Shown piece after piece: positions 34,537 through 41,556 of a DNA stretch of 64,000 nucleotides. The translations under genes and the position numbers were made by a program. Position 1 is the stretch's first letter. Each line of letters begins with the position of its first letter. The DNA is from Paracoccus sp041927875 (lineage in GTDB: Bacteria > Pseudomonadota > Alphaproteobacteria > Rhodobacterales > Rhodobacteraceae). The notes under the pieces were generated by a model. The model had not been told where the DNA came from. It was given only the letters and a program-made list of their open reading frames with translations, and searched no databases. The DNA lies in assembly GCF_041927875.1 (NCBI RefSeq), contig NZ_JBHFHN010000008.1. The stretch is one strand, 5' to 3'.

Positions 34537-34997
34537 GTCGTCTCCTTCGGGGGGCCAAAACGGTCAATCATCCGATCTTTAATCTGGTCACGCACCTGCC
34601 GATAGAGCGCGAGGCGCGATTCACGACTTTCGGCTAGGCCGGACGGGTCCATGACTGGCCAGTATTCGATATCCAGATGGTGATAGCGGGTCAGCTCCAG
34701 CGCGCGGCGCTGACTGGCGGGGGTGAGGGCGATGATCAGATCGAAGGCTGACAGGTCATCGCCCCATTCCTGCATCTGGTCAAAAGAACGGGTGCGGTGG
34801 CGGGCCAGTTCGACGCCCACCTCCTGACAGACGGCGACCGCGAAACCGTCGATGTCCATGTCGTTATGCACGCCCGCCGACTGAACGTAACAATCGGTGC
34901 CATACAGCCGCTTCATCAGCCCTTCGGCCATGGGCGAGCGGATCGCGTTGTGATCGCAGCAAAACAGCACCGAATGCGGAAGCTTGCCTGCTGCCAT
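34533..34997 (-). CDS. Low-molecular-weight protein-tyrosine-phosphatase-like protein
   Basis: A 154-residue phosphatase of the LMW-PTP/arsenate reductase fold. The P-loop is C-D-H-N-A-I-R-S with catalytic Cys14 and Arg20. A possible general-acid aspartate lies in EYWPVMDPSGL. The same gene normally lies between UPF0262 and infA in Rhodobacteraceae, so the position is ancestral even though the substrate is unproven. It begins 3 bp after the UPF0262 stop. Confidence 0.88.
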   Translation of the reverse strand: MAAGKLPHSVLFCCDHNAIRSPMAEGLMKRLYGTDCYVQSAGVHNDMDIDGFAVAVCQEVGVELARHRTRSFDQMQEWGDDLSAFDLIIALTPASQRRALELTRYHHLDIEYWPVMDPSGLAESRESRLALYRQVRDQIKDRMIDRFGPPKETT

Positions 34998-35000
34998 CGC

Positions 35001-35477
35001 CTAGCCCGGGATCAGCACGCAAATCAGCGTGAACAGGCGGCGCGCCGTGTCGATGTCGATGCTGGCCTTGCCCTCCAGCCGTTCCTGAAGGGTGCGCGCG
35101 CCCTCATTGTGGATGCCGCGGCGGGCCATGTCGATGGCCTCGATCTGGGCGGGGGGCAGGCGTTTGACGGCATCGACATAGCTGGCGCAGATCTGGCTGT
35201 AGTCCTTGACCACCTGACGAAAGGGGCCCATCGACAGGTGGAACTCGGCCAGTTTGGCACCGGCCTGATCGCAGGTGTCAAAGACCAGACGGCCATCGCG
35301 CACCGCCAGTGTCAGGTGAAACGGCCCCGGCGGGGCGGGAATGTCGCCGCGACCGGGAAGGACGAAGCTGTTATCCTCAAGCAGGTCGAAGACGGCGACG
35401 CGGCGATCCTGTTCGACCTCGGGCGAGGGCGCGGGCAGGCCGGCATCGTCGATCAGCAACTGGGCGATGCGTGTCAT
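35001..35477 (-). CDS. UPF0262 family protein
   Basis: A 158-residue protein starting MTRIAQLLIDDAGLPAPSPE. Family motifs are EQDRRVAVFDLLEDNSF, FHLSMGPFRQVVKDY and AIDMARRGIHNEGA, with a hydrophobic end. The function is unknown, but the family is almost always found next to hisD and the LMW phosphatase. The start at 35477 overlaps the SemiSWEET stop (ATGA). Confidence 0.9.
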   Translation of the reverse strand: MTRIAQLLIDDAGLPAPSPEVEQDRRVAVFDLLEDNSFVLPGRGDIPAPPGPFHLTLAVRDGRLVFDTCDQAGAKLAEFHLSMGPFRQVVKDYSQICASYVDAVKRLPPAQIEAIDMARRGIHNEGARTLQERLEGKASIDIDTARRLFTLICVLIPG

Positions 35478-35740
35478 GCCGCCCCCCGTTCGTAATGGAT
35501 CTTGGCGCCCAGGGTGGCGGCGATCATCGTGACCGTGACCAGGTTGGCCAGGATCAAGGGCATGTCCTTGTTCAGAAGGCCGTAGATCAGCCAGCAACTG
35601 ACATTGGCCAAAAGCAGGATCAGCCCGGTCAGCGACAAATCGCGCGTGGCGCGGTGGCGCAGGGTCTTGATCGCCTGCGGCAGAAAGCAGACCGTCGACA
35701 GCAGGACGGCCAGATAGCCGATCATGTCGGTGATGGTCAT
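35474..35740 (-). CDS. SemiSWEET-type PQ-loop transporter
   Basis: An 88-residue protein with three membrane spans and the PQ motif in LLSTVCFLPQAIKTLRHR, followed by SLTGLILLLANVSCWLIYGLL. These features match bacterial SemiSWEETs, which dimerise to make a sugar pore. It lies between hisD and UPF0262, overlapping both by 4 bp. I do not expect a transporter at this place in other Rhodobacteraceae, so it looks like a local insertion. Confidence 0.88.
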   Translation of the reverse strand: MTITDMIGYLAVLLSTVCFLPQAIKTLRHRATRDLSLTGLILLLANVSCWLIYGLLNKDMPLILANLVTVTMIAATLGAKIHYERGAA

Positions 35741-37047
35741 GCCTGCCCCCCGTTCAACGCATCCAGCCGACGCTGCACCGAAAGGCCGTGGGCCTGCAAG
35801 CCCTCGGCTTCGGCCAGCCGCACGGCGGCGGGGCCGATCGCCGCCAGGGCGCCGGGGGTCATGCGCGCCAGGGTGGTGCGCTTCATGAAATCCAGCACCG
35901 AGAGGCCGCTGGAAAACCGCGCGGATCGGGCGGTCGGCAGCACATGGTTCGGGCCGCCGATGTAATCGCCGATCGCCTCGGGGGTGAAGGCGCCCAGGAA
36001 GATGGCGCCGGCATCGGTGATCTGGTCGGCCAGGGCCATCGGGTCGGTGACGCACAGTTCCAGATGCTCGGGCGCGATGCGGTTCGACAGGGCGGTGGCG
36101 GTGGCCAGATCGGGGACGGTGATGATCGCGCCGAAGTCGCGCCAGCTTGCCCCGGCGATCTCGGCGCGGGGCAGGGTGGTCAGTTGGCGCGCCACCGCCT
36201 CGGCCACGCGGCGGCCAAAAGCGGCGTCATCGGTGATCAGGATGGATTGCGCGCTGGCGTCATGCTCGGCCTGGCTCAGCAGGTCGGTGGCGATCCAGTC
36301 GGGGTCGTTGGCGGCATCCGCGATGACCAGGATCTCGGACGGACCGGCGATCATGTCGATGCCGACACGGCCAAAGACCCGGCGCTTGGCGGCGGCGACA
36401 AAGGCATTGCCGGGGCCGGTGATCTTGTCGACCGGGGCGATGGTCGCGGTGCCGTAGGCCAGGGCGGCAATCGCCTGCGCCCCGCCGATCCGGTAGACGG
36501 TATCGACGCCCGCCAGTTCGGCGGCCAGCAGCACCAGCGGATTGACCTGCCCGTCCGGTGTCGGCACGGTGACGACCAGCCGCCGCACCCCGGCGATCTT
36601 GGCCGGAATGGCGTTCATCAGCACCGAGGACGGATAGCTGGCCAATCCGCCCGGCACATAAAGCCCCGCCGCGCCGACCGGCGTCCAGCGCCAGCCGAGT
36701 TCGGCGCCCGCTGCATCGGTCCACATCGCGTCCTGCGGCATCTGCCGGGCGTGATAATCGCGGATGCGCGCGGCGGCCAGTTCCAGCGCGGCGCGATCGT
36801 CGGGGCTGACGCGTGCGATGATCGTGGCGATCTCATCGGCGCTGAAGGCCAGTGTGTCGGGCGTCAGCGTCAGGCGGTCAAAGCGCGCGGTCAGGTCGAT
36901 GACGGCCTGGTCGCCACGGGCGCGCACATCGTCGATGATGGTCGCCACGGTGGCATCGACATCGGGGCTGTCCTCGCGCTTCATGCCCAGAAGGGCGGTG
37001 AAATCGGCCTGAAATCCGGGGGCGGTGGCGTCAAGGAACAGGGGCAT
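35737..37047 (-). CDS. hisD: Histidinol dehydrogenase
   Basis: Last two oxidation steps of histidine synthesis, NAD-dependent with catalytic zinc. The 436 residues carry VYRIGGAQAIAALAYGT, KITGPGNAFVAAAKRRVFG, GPSEILVIADA, and the zinc/catalytic region LSQAEHDASAQSILIT. It heads the long minus-strand operon that ends at yacG. No other his genes are in the window. Its usual partners murA and DUF2948 are about 30 kb upstream in this genome. Confidence 0.97.
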   Translation of the reverse strand: MPLFLDATAPGFQADFTALLGMKREDSPDVDATVATIIDDVRARGDQAVIDLTARFDRLTLTPDTLAFSADEIATIIARVSPDDRAALELAAARIRDYHARQMPQDAMWTDAAGAELGWRWTPVGAAGLYVPGGLASYPSSVLMNAIPAKIAGVRRLVVTVPTPDGQVNPLVLLAAELAGVDTVYRIGGAQAIAALAYGTATIAPVDKITGPGNAFVAAAKRRVFGRVGIDMIAGPSEILVIADAANDPDWIATDLLSQAEHDASAQSILITDDAAFGRRVAEAVARQLTTLPRAEIAGASWRDFGAIITVPDLATATALSNRIAPEHLELCVTDPMALADQITDAGAIFLGAFTPEAIGDYIGGPNHVLPTARSARFSSGLSVLDFMKRTTLARMTPGALAAIGPAAVRLAEAEGLQAHGLSVQRRLDALNGGQA

Positions 37048-37153
37048 CGCGGGTCTCCTTTGGCGGTTGGCTTAGCCAAGGCCCGTCGCGGCTGCAAGCA
37101 CCGGCGGTGGTGCGCGGTGGGAAGGCGCGGCGTGGGTGCTGTCTGCCCCCACA

Positions 37154-37187
37154 CCCCCGAGCGTATTTGGGCAAGAAAGAAGGGGGG
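37154..37187 (-). repeat. Dispersed element copy upstream of hisD
   Basis: The plus strand reads ACCCCCGAGCGTATTTGGG and then CAAGAAAGAAGGGGGG. The reverse complement matches the family core (T/C-rich, then TTG, CCC, AAATACG, then a G-run). Confidence 0.65.
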
Positions 37188-37289
37188 CGCAGGTCATGGC
37201 ATGGAGAGGTTGGGGCAGTCTGGGGGCAGGCTGCGCTGATGCTGTGGGGTGAGCTGCCGGTGCCTGCCGTTGCGTAGGGGGTCGCCGGG

Positions 37290-37620
37290 GCGACCCAGTG
37301 GTGCGGGGCGACTTTGCGGGGCTAACCCGATGAACCTAGTTCACGCTACAGCGCTGCGAAAGCCTGCCGATGCGTGCGGTTACGCTGCGGCACGCCGGGG
37401 CGATGCAGGGGTGCAGGGCGATTTTTGGGGGCGCCCGATCAGCCAAGGTCACCCTACGGCGCTGCGCAGGCCTGCCGGTGCGTGCCGATCTGCTTGGGCG
37501 CGGCGGGGCAACGCAGGGGTGCAGGGAGATTTGGAGGTGCCCCCGATCAGCCGATAGGGCATCAGGCTGCGGCTCTGGGCTGCCGTGAAGGTCCGCGGGG
37601 CGCGGCGGGGCAACGCAGGC
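37290..37620 (+). repeat. Degenerate tandem repeat, period 102-110 bp
   Basis: The anchor GCAGGGGTGCAGGG occurs at 37405-37418 and 37513-37526 (108 bp apart). A related block lies near 37295, and GCGGCGGGGCAACGCAGG occurs at 37500 and 37602. Read in one frame, two units give RRGDAGVQGDF and RRGNAGVQGDL, preceded by TALRKPADAC and TALRRPAGAC. No start with a ribosome site supports translation. Confidence 0.7.
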
Positions 37621-37936
37621 CGCATGTCTGGCACCCTGCGCGGGCCGGTGCGTCGGCTGGCTTTGTGTTTGGTGCTGTGCGCCGCTGCAAGACACCTCGG
37701 GCTGCCGTGACCGTGCATTCGATGACTACTCTGGCAGCCCGCCCTGTGGAAAGCGATCCGCGACCAGAGGCGGCATGTTCGGTGGCATGGCGGTCAGGAT
37801 CATATGATGCAGCGATTGGGCAAGGGCGGTGAAGCAGACAGGGCTGGGGCGGGATCCAACGGCACTGCGCGCATCGATCAGTCCGCGTCGCGGCAGGCAC
37901 TTAAGCCGGAGGCAACGAGCGCTGCGACTCGGCAAC

Positions 37937-38075
37937 CCCCGTTCCAACGGCGCCCCCGCACATAAGTCACGTCCCGCATGGCTGCGCCCCAGGTTTCAAC
38001 GCCTAGGACCGCGAGTGCGCGGCGCCCCGTTCCAACAGCGCCCGCCACATCGGCCAAGTCCCGCTTCGCCCTTGG
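37937..38075 (+). repeat. Imperfect direct repeat pair, 88 bp apart
   Basis: CCCCGTTCCAACGGCGCCC near 37937 and CCCCGTTCCAACAGCGCCC near 38025 start two units. They continue in parallel through CACA and then a GTCCCGC block before diverging. Confidence 0.6.
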
Positions 38076-38211
38076 CTCCAAAGGCAACAACCGCTGCATT
38101 GCAGCAGTCCGTCTTAACGGCAACGACCGCCTCGCCTCGGCAACCCGAAGCCTGATGCCCGCCGGTATCCCGACCGCGCCCGCCGGGCCATGCCACCCGG
38201 CGCGCGGCTGC

Positions 38212-38256
38212 TTTCTTCTTGGCCGAAGTATCCTGGGGTCCGGGGCGAAGCCCCGG
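38212..38256 (+). repeat. Dispersed element copy downstream of ssb
   Basis: TTTCTTCTTGGCC, then GAAGTATCCTGGGG, then the hairpin CCGGGGCGAAGCCCCGG. The first 13 bases equal those of the copy inside the C-N hydrolase gene. The hairpin lies close to the ssb stop and may serve as its terminator. Confidence 0.7.
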
Positions 38257-38276
38257 TCCGTATCACCAGACGACGA

Positions 38277-38798
38277 TCAGAACGGGATCTCATCGTCCTC
38301 GATGCTGGCGCGGCCGCCGCCGGTGCTGCCGCCACCGCTGCCACCGCCATAATTTCCGCCCGCGCCACCGCCATAGCCGCGGTCGTCGTCATAGCCGCCG
38401 CCGAAGTTGCCGCCGCCCCCTTGGCCGCCGCCGCTGCCACCGCCATCGCGGCCATCCAGCAGCGTCAGGTTGCCGGTGAAGGGACGCAGCACGACCTCGG
38501 TCGTATAGCGGTCCTGGCCGGATTGATCCTGCCATTTGCGGGTCTCAAGCTGGCCCTCGATATAGACCTTGCTGCCCTTGCGCAGATATTGCTCGGCGAT
38601 GCGCGCCAGGGGTTCCGAAAAGATCGCCACCGAATGCCATTCGGTGCGTTCGCGCCGTTCGCCGCTGTTGCGGTCCTTCCAGCTTTCCGAGGTAGCGATG
38701 CGCAGGTTGCAGACCTTGCCGCCGTTCTGGAAGGTCCGCACCTCGGGGTCGCGCCCCAGATTGCCCACCAGGATCACCTTGTTCACCGAACCCGCCAT
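38277..38798 (-). CDS. ssb: Single-stranded DNA-binding protein
   Basis: A 173-residue SSB: the N-terminal OB fold (MAGSVNKVILVGNLGRDPEV, then LRIATSESW and TEWHSVAIFSEPLA) covers about 110 residues. A long Gly/Asp/Tyr-rich linker follows. The acidic tip DDEIPF recruits repair and replication partners. I looked for an SOS box upstream and found only an off-spacing GTTC pair. Stand-alone gene. Confidence 0.97.
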   Translation of the reverse strand: MAGSVNKVILVGNLGRDPEVRTFQNGGKVCNLRIATSESWKDRNSGERRERTEWHSVAIFSEPLARIAEQYLRKGSKVYIEGQLETRKWQDQSGQDRYTTEVVLRPFTGNLTLLDGRDGGGSGGGQGGGGNFGGGYDDDRGYGGGAGGNYGGGSGGGSTGGGRASIEDDEIPF

Positions 38799-39080
38799 TC
38801 TGGCATCCTTCCTTAGTTCCGCCGGGTTCAGGCCCGGCGCGATTCCCTTGTCGCGGCATCATCGCAGCAGATGACTAAATGGCAACCGGTTAAGGGCCGG
38901 TTAAGCGGCGCGGCCCGGCGCGGAGAAAATCCGCCGATCACGCCCCCGTGATGGAACTGCCCCGCCGCAAAAGCTGGCGGCAGGGCGAAGTTCGGCTATA
39001 GTGGCGCAGCAAGGCGGCCGGGACAACCGGCCCGTGCGGGGCCTGCGGAAGGCTGGGGCAACTGACGGAACGAGGTTCGC

Positions 39081-39722
39081 ATGTTCGGCAAGATGCGTTC
39101 AGGCATGATGATGGCGGTGACGGTTGTGGCGATCGGCGCCATCAGCCTGCCCACGATGGCCGATGCCGAAGGGCTGAAGCTGCGCGGTTCATCGTCGAAA
39201 TCGCGGGCGACGGCGTTTTCCAACCAGACGCGGCTGCTGGATAACCGGCTGGCCGCGCAATACAACAATTCGTCGCGTTTGCGGCCCGGTGGCGCGGGGC
39301 AGATGAACCTGCTGGAACAGGCCGCTCCGGTCGTGGCCCCGAACTACAGCGGGCGGTATCGCGGCGTCTATCTGTCGCATGCGCAGGCGGCGGCGCGCCG
39401 TCATGGCATTCCCGAAAACATCTTCCTTCGGCTGGTGCAGCAAGAATCCGGCTGGAACCCGCGCGCGCGGTCGCACAAGGGCGCGACCGGTCTGGCGCAA
39501 CTCATGCCCGGCACGGCGCGCAAGCTGGGCGTCGATCCGCATGACCCCCAGCAGAACCTTGAGGGTGGGGCGCGTTACCTGCGCATGATGTATAACCGCT
39601 TTGGCGATTGGCGGCTGGCGCTTGCGGCCTATAACGCCGGCCCCGAGGCGGTCGCCCGCCACGGCGGCATCCCCCCCTATCGTGAGACGCGCAACTATGT
39701 GCGCGTCATCCTGGGCAGCTAA
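39081..39722 (+). CDS. Lytic transglycosylase, SLT domain
   Basis: A 213-residue secreted muramidase-like enzyme. It has a signal peptide (cleavage near ADAEG, residue 29), a basic Ser/Asn-rich linker, and an SLT domain from about 95. The catalytic Glu is in RLVQQESGWNPRARS, followed by GATGLAQLMPGTA and LALAAYNAGPEAV. It cleaves glycan strands to anhydromuropeptides. The short size and lack of other domains suggest a small remodelling enzyme. It converges on hemB with 3 bp between the stops. Confidence 0.93.
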   Translation: MFGKMRSGMMMAVTVVAIGAISLPTMADAEGLKLRGSSSKSRATAFSNQTRLLDNRLAAQYNNSSRLRPGGAGQMNLLEQAAPVVAPNYSGRYRGVYLSHAQAAARRHGIPENIFLRLVQQESGWNPRARSHKGATGLAQLMPGTARKLGVDPHDPQQNLEGGARYLRMMYNRFGDWRLALAAYNAGPEAVARHGGIPPYRETRNYVRVILGS

Positions 39723-39725
39723 GGC

Positions 39726-40736
39726 CTAGCCGTTCATCTCGCGGATCGCCCGCGCCGCCTCGGGCGCGAAATAGGTCAGCACGCCGTCACAACCGGCCCG
39801 CCGGAACGCCATCAGGCTTTCCAAGATGACCTCGCGCTTCAGCCAGCCGCGTTCGATCGCGCCCATCAGCATCGCATATTCGCCCGACACCTGATAGGCA
39901 TAGGTCGGCGCGCCGAAGGCGTCCTTCACGCGGTGGCAGATGTCCAGATAGGCCATGCCGGGCTTGACCATCACCATATCCGCGCCCTCGGCCAGATCGC
40001 GGGCGATCATCCGCAGGGCCTCGTCGGTATTGGCTGGGTTCATCTGATAGGTCTTCTTGTCGCCCTTCAGCGCGCCGCTGGCGCCGACTGCATCGCGGAA
40101 CGGGCCATAAAAGGCACTGGCATATTTCGCGGCATAAGACAGGATCGCCACATCGCGATGCCCCGCCGCCTCCAGCGCGGCGCGCATCCGCCCGATCCGG
40201 CCATCCATCATGTCGGACGGCCCCAGAATATCCGCCCCGGCCTCGGCCTGCGCCAGGGCCATCTTGACCAGCGCATCGACGGTTTCGTCATTCACGATCA
40301 CGCCGTCGCGCACATAGCCGTCATGGCCGTTGATGTTATAGGGGTCCAGCGCGATGTCGGTCATGATCGCCACATCGGGCACCCGGGCCTTGATCGCGCG
40401 GATCGTGCGGTTGACGATATTGTCGGGCGACCAGGCCTCGGCGCAATCCTCGGTCTTTTGCGCGGGGTCGGTATAGGGGAACAGGCAGATCGCCGGGATG
40501 CCCAGACTCGCCGCCTCCTCGGCGGCGCGGATGGCACCGTCCAGCGTGCGGCGGCTGACGCCGGGCATCGAGGGGATATGCACATCCGCCCCCGGCACTT
40601 CGGTCACGAAGATCGGCCAGATCAGATCGCCGGTGGTCAGGCGATGTTCCTGCACCAGCTCACGCAGCGCCGGGTTGCGGCGCAGGCGGCGCGGGCGGGC
40701 GGCGGGGAAGGGGGCAAGGATCGGGGTCTGGGGCAT
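39726..40736 (-). CDS. hemB: Delta-aminolevulinic acid dehydratase (porphobilinogen synthase)
   Basis: Condenses two ALA molecules to porphobilinogen for heme, B12 and, in phototrophs, bacteriochlorophyll. The 336-residue protein has both Schiff-base lysines in SYAAKYASAFYGP and MVMVKPGMAYLD. The metal-site block reads DIALDPYNINGHDG, without the three cysteines of zinc enzymes, so it is the magnesium-type or metal-independent form, as in Rhodobacter. Single gene with its own start region. Confidence 0.97.
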   Translation of the reverse strand: MPQTPILAPFPAARPRRLRRNPALRELVQEHRLTTGDLIWPIFVTEVPGADVHIPSMPGVSRRTLDGAIRAAEEAASLGIPAICLFPYTDPAQKTEDCAEAWSPDNIVNRTIRAIKARVPDVAIMTDIALDPYNINGHDGYVRDGVIVNDETVDALVKMALAQAEAGADILGPSDMMDGRIGRMRAALEAAGHRDVAILSYAAKYASAFYGPFRDAVGASGALKGDKKTYQMNPANTDEALRMIARDLAEGADMVMVKPGMAYLDICHRVKDAFGAPTYAYQVSGEYAMLMGAIERGWLKREVILESLMAFRRAGCDGVLTYFAPEAARAIREMNG

Positions 40737-40849
40737 GGCGGTTTCCTTTCGCCCCTATCCCTGACCGATCCCGCGCGCGGGGGCAAGCACGCGCTTTTCA
40801 CCGCCGCGCCGGGCGGCTAACCTGCACCGACCCCAGCCCGAGGCCATCC

Positions 40850-41362
40850 GTGACCGCCTTTCACATCCTGTCCGACCTGATCGACACCCGCAGCTTTGCA
40901 AGCTTGTGGTTCTGGCTGTGCCTGTCGGGGATCTGGGTGCTGATCGGGCAAAGCGTGCTGGGGGTGCCGCTGCCGGTGGTGCTGACGGCGCGGCGCGGGG
41001 GCGCGCCGGGGCGGCTGACCGACTGGCTGAGGCTGAGCTTGCCGCGCATCGCGGGCCAGGGCGACAATCTGCCCGCCTGGGCGGGGGGCGCTTTCGTGCT
41101 GACCCTCGCGGCCGTCGCGGGCTTTGGCTATGGCGCGGAAAGCGGGCAGGTCGCCTTTCTGCTGCTTGCGCCGCTCGCGTTGGTCGCGGTTCTGCGCCGT
41201 GGCTTGGCGCGGCGGCTGATGGCTGAGGCGCTGACGGATGAGACGCAGATCGCCCGCCGCCTGATCCGCCACCGCTGGCGTGTGCAGCTGATCGGCGCGC
41301 TGTCGCTGATCGCCACCGCCTTCTGGGGCATGGGGCAACTGGTGCTGCGCGCTTATGGTTGA
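40850..41362 (+). CDS. Hypothetical membrane protein (SufBCD-annotated family)
   Basis: A 170-residue protein with three or four membrane spans (SLWFWLCLSGIWVLIGQSVL, AGGAFVLTLAAVAGFGYG, a third near 125, and a C-terminal one). The opening MTAFHILSDLIDTRSFASLW and GVPLPVV resemble a Rhodobacteraceae family labelled 'component of SufBCD complex' in databases. I know of no solid basis for that label. The start is GTG 40850. A strong hairpin terminator follows. Confidence 0.75.
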   Translation: MTAFHILSDLIDTRSFASLWFWLCLSGIWVLIGQSVLGVPLPVVLTARRGGAPGRLTDWLRLSLPRIAGQGDNLPAWAGGAFVLTLAAVAGFGYGAESGQVAFLLLAPLALVAVLRRGLARRLMAEALTDETQIARRLIRHRWRVQLIGALSLIATAFWGMGQLVLRAYG

Positions 41363-41422
41363 CTGCGGACCGGGGCGCTGCCCCCCCTCGCCCTCGACCA
41401 TGGGCCGATGGGCGTTCGTCGG

Positions 41423-41450
41423 GGAAAAGGTCCACCGGACCTTTTCCTGA
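41423..41450. terminator. Terminator between convergent genes
   Basis: Perfect 11-bp stem GGAAAAGGTCC/GGACCTTTTCC with loop ACC. A- and T-runs within the stem let it work for both the membrane-protein gene and pyc. Confidence 0.85.
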
Positions 41451-41454
41451 CCCT

Positions 41455-41556
41455 CCTGACCCCGGCGTATCTGGACAAGAAGGAAAGCCGCTTTCTTTCT
41501 TGCTGAAATACGCCAGGGGGTGAGCGGCGCAGCCGCGAGGGGGGCAGCGCCCCCCT
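41455..41556. repeat. Two dispersed-element copies facing each other
   Basis: One copy runs leftward (GGCGTATCTGGACAAGAAGG) and one rightward (CTTTCTTTCTTGCTGAAATA then CGCCAGGGGG), meeting near 41491. The rightward copy ends in the hairpin GGGGGGCAGCGCCCCCC immediately before the pyc stop. Together they form a large imperfect palindrome in the pyc 3' region. Confidence 0.7.

Larger units (their letters stand above)
37048..38276. other. Repeat-rich region without convincing genes
   Basis: No frame over these 1229 bp has family resemblance, a ribosome site plus start, or the codon pattern of the neighbours. The region holds two copies of the dispersed T/C-core element (at each end), a degenerate tandem repeat of 102-110 bp (37290-37620) and a further 88-bp repeat pair near 37937-38075. 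The open frames here on both strands are Arg/Pro/Ala-rich and mirror the repeat period. I see it as decaying repetitive DNA between hisD and ssb. Confidence 0.7.

Noticed and set aside
37290..37620. Possible CRISPR array
   Set aside because: Units are over 100 bp, degenerate, and there are no short identical repeats with unique spacers or cas genes.
37249..38155. Several open frames of 70-150 codons on both strands
   Set aside because: They are Arg/Ala/Pro-rich, follow the tandem repeats, lack ribosome sites and resemble no family I know.
38815..38832. LexA/SOS box upstream of ssb
   Set aside because: Two GTTC half-sites are separated by 6 bp, not the 7 bp of the alphaproteobacterial consensus.
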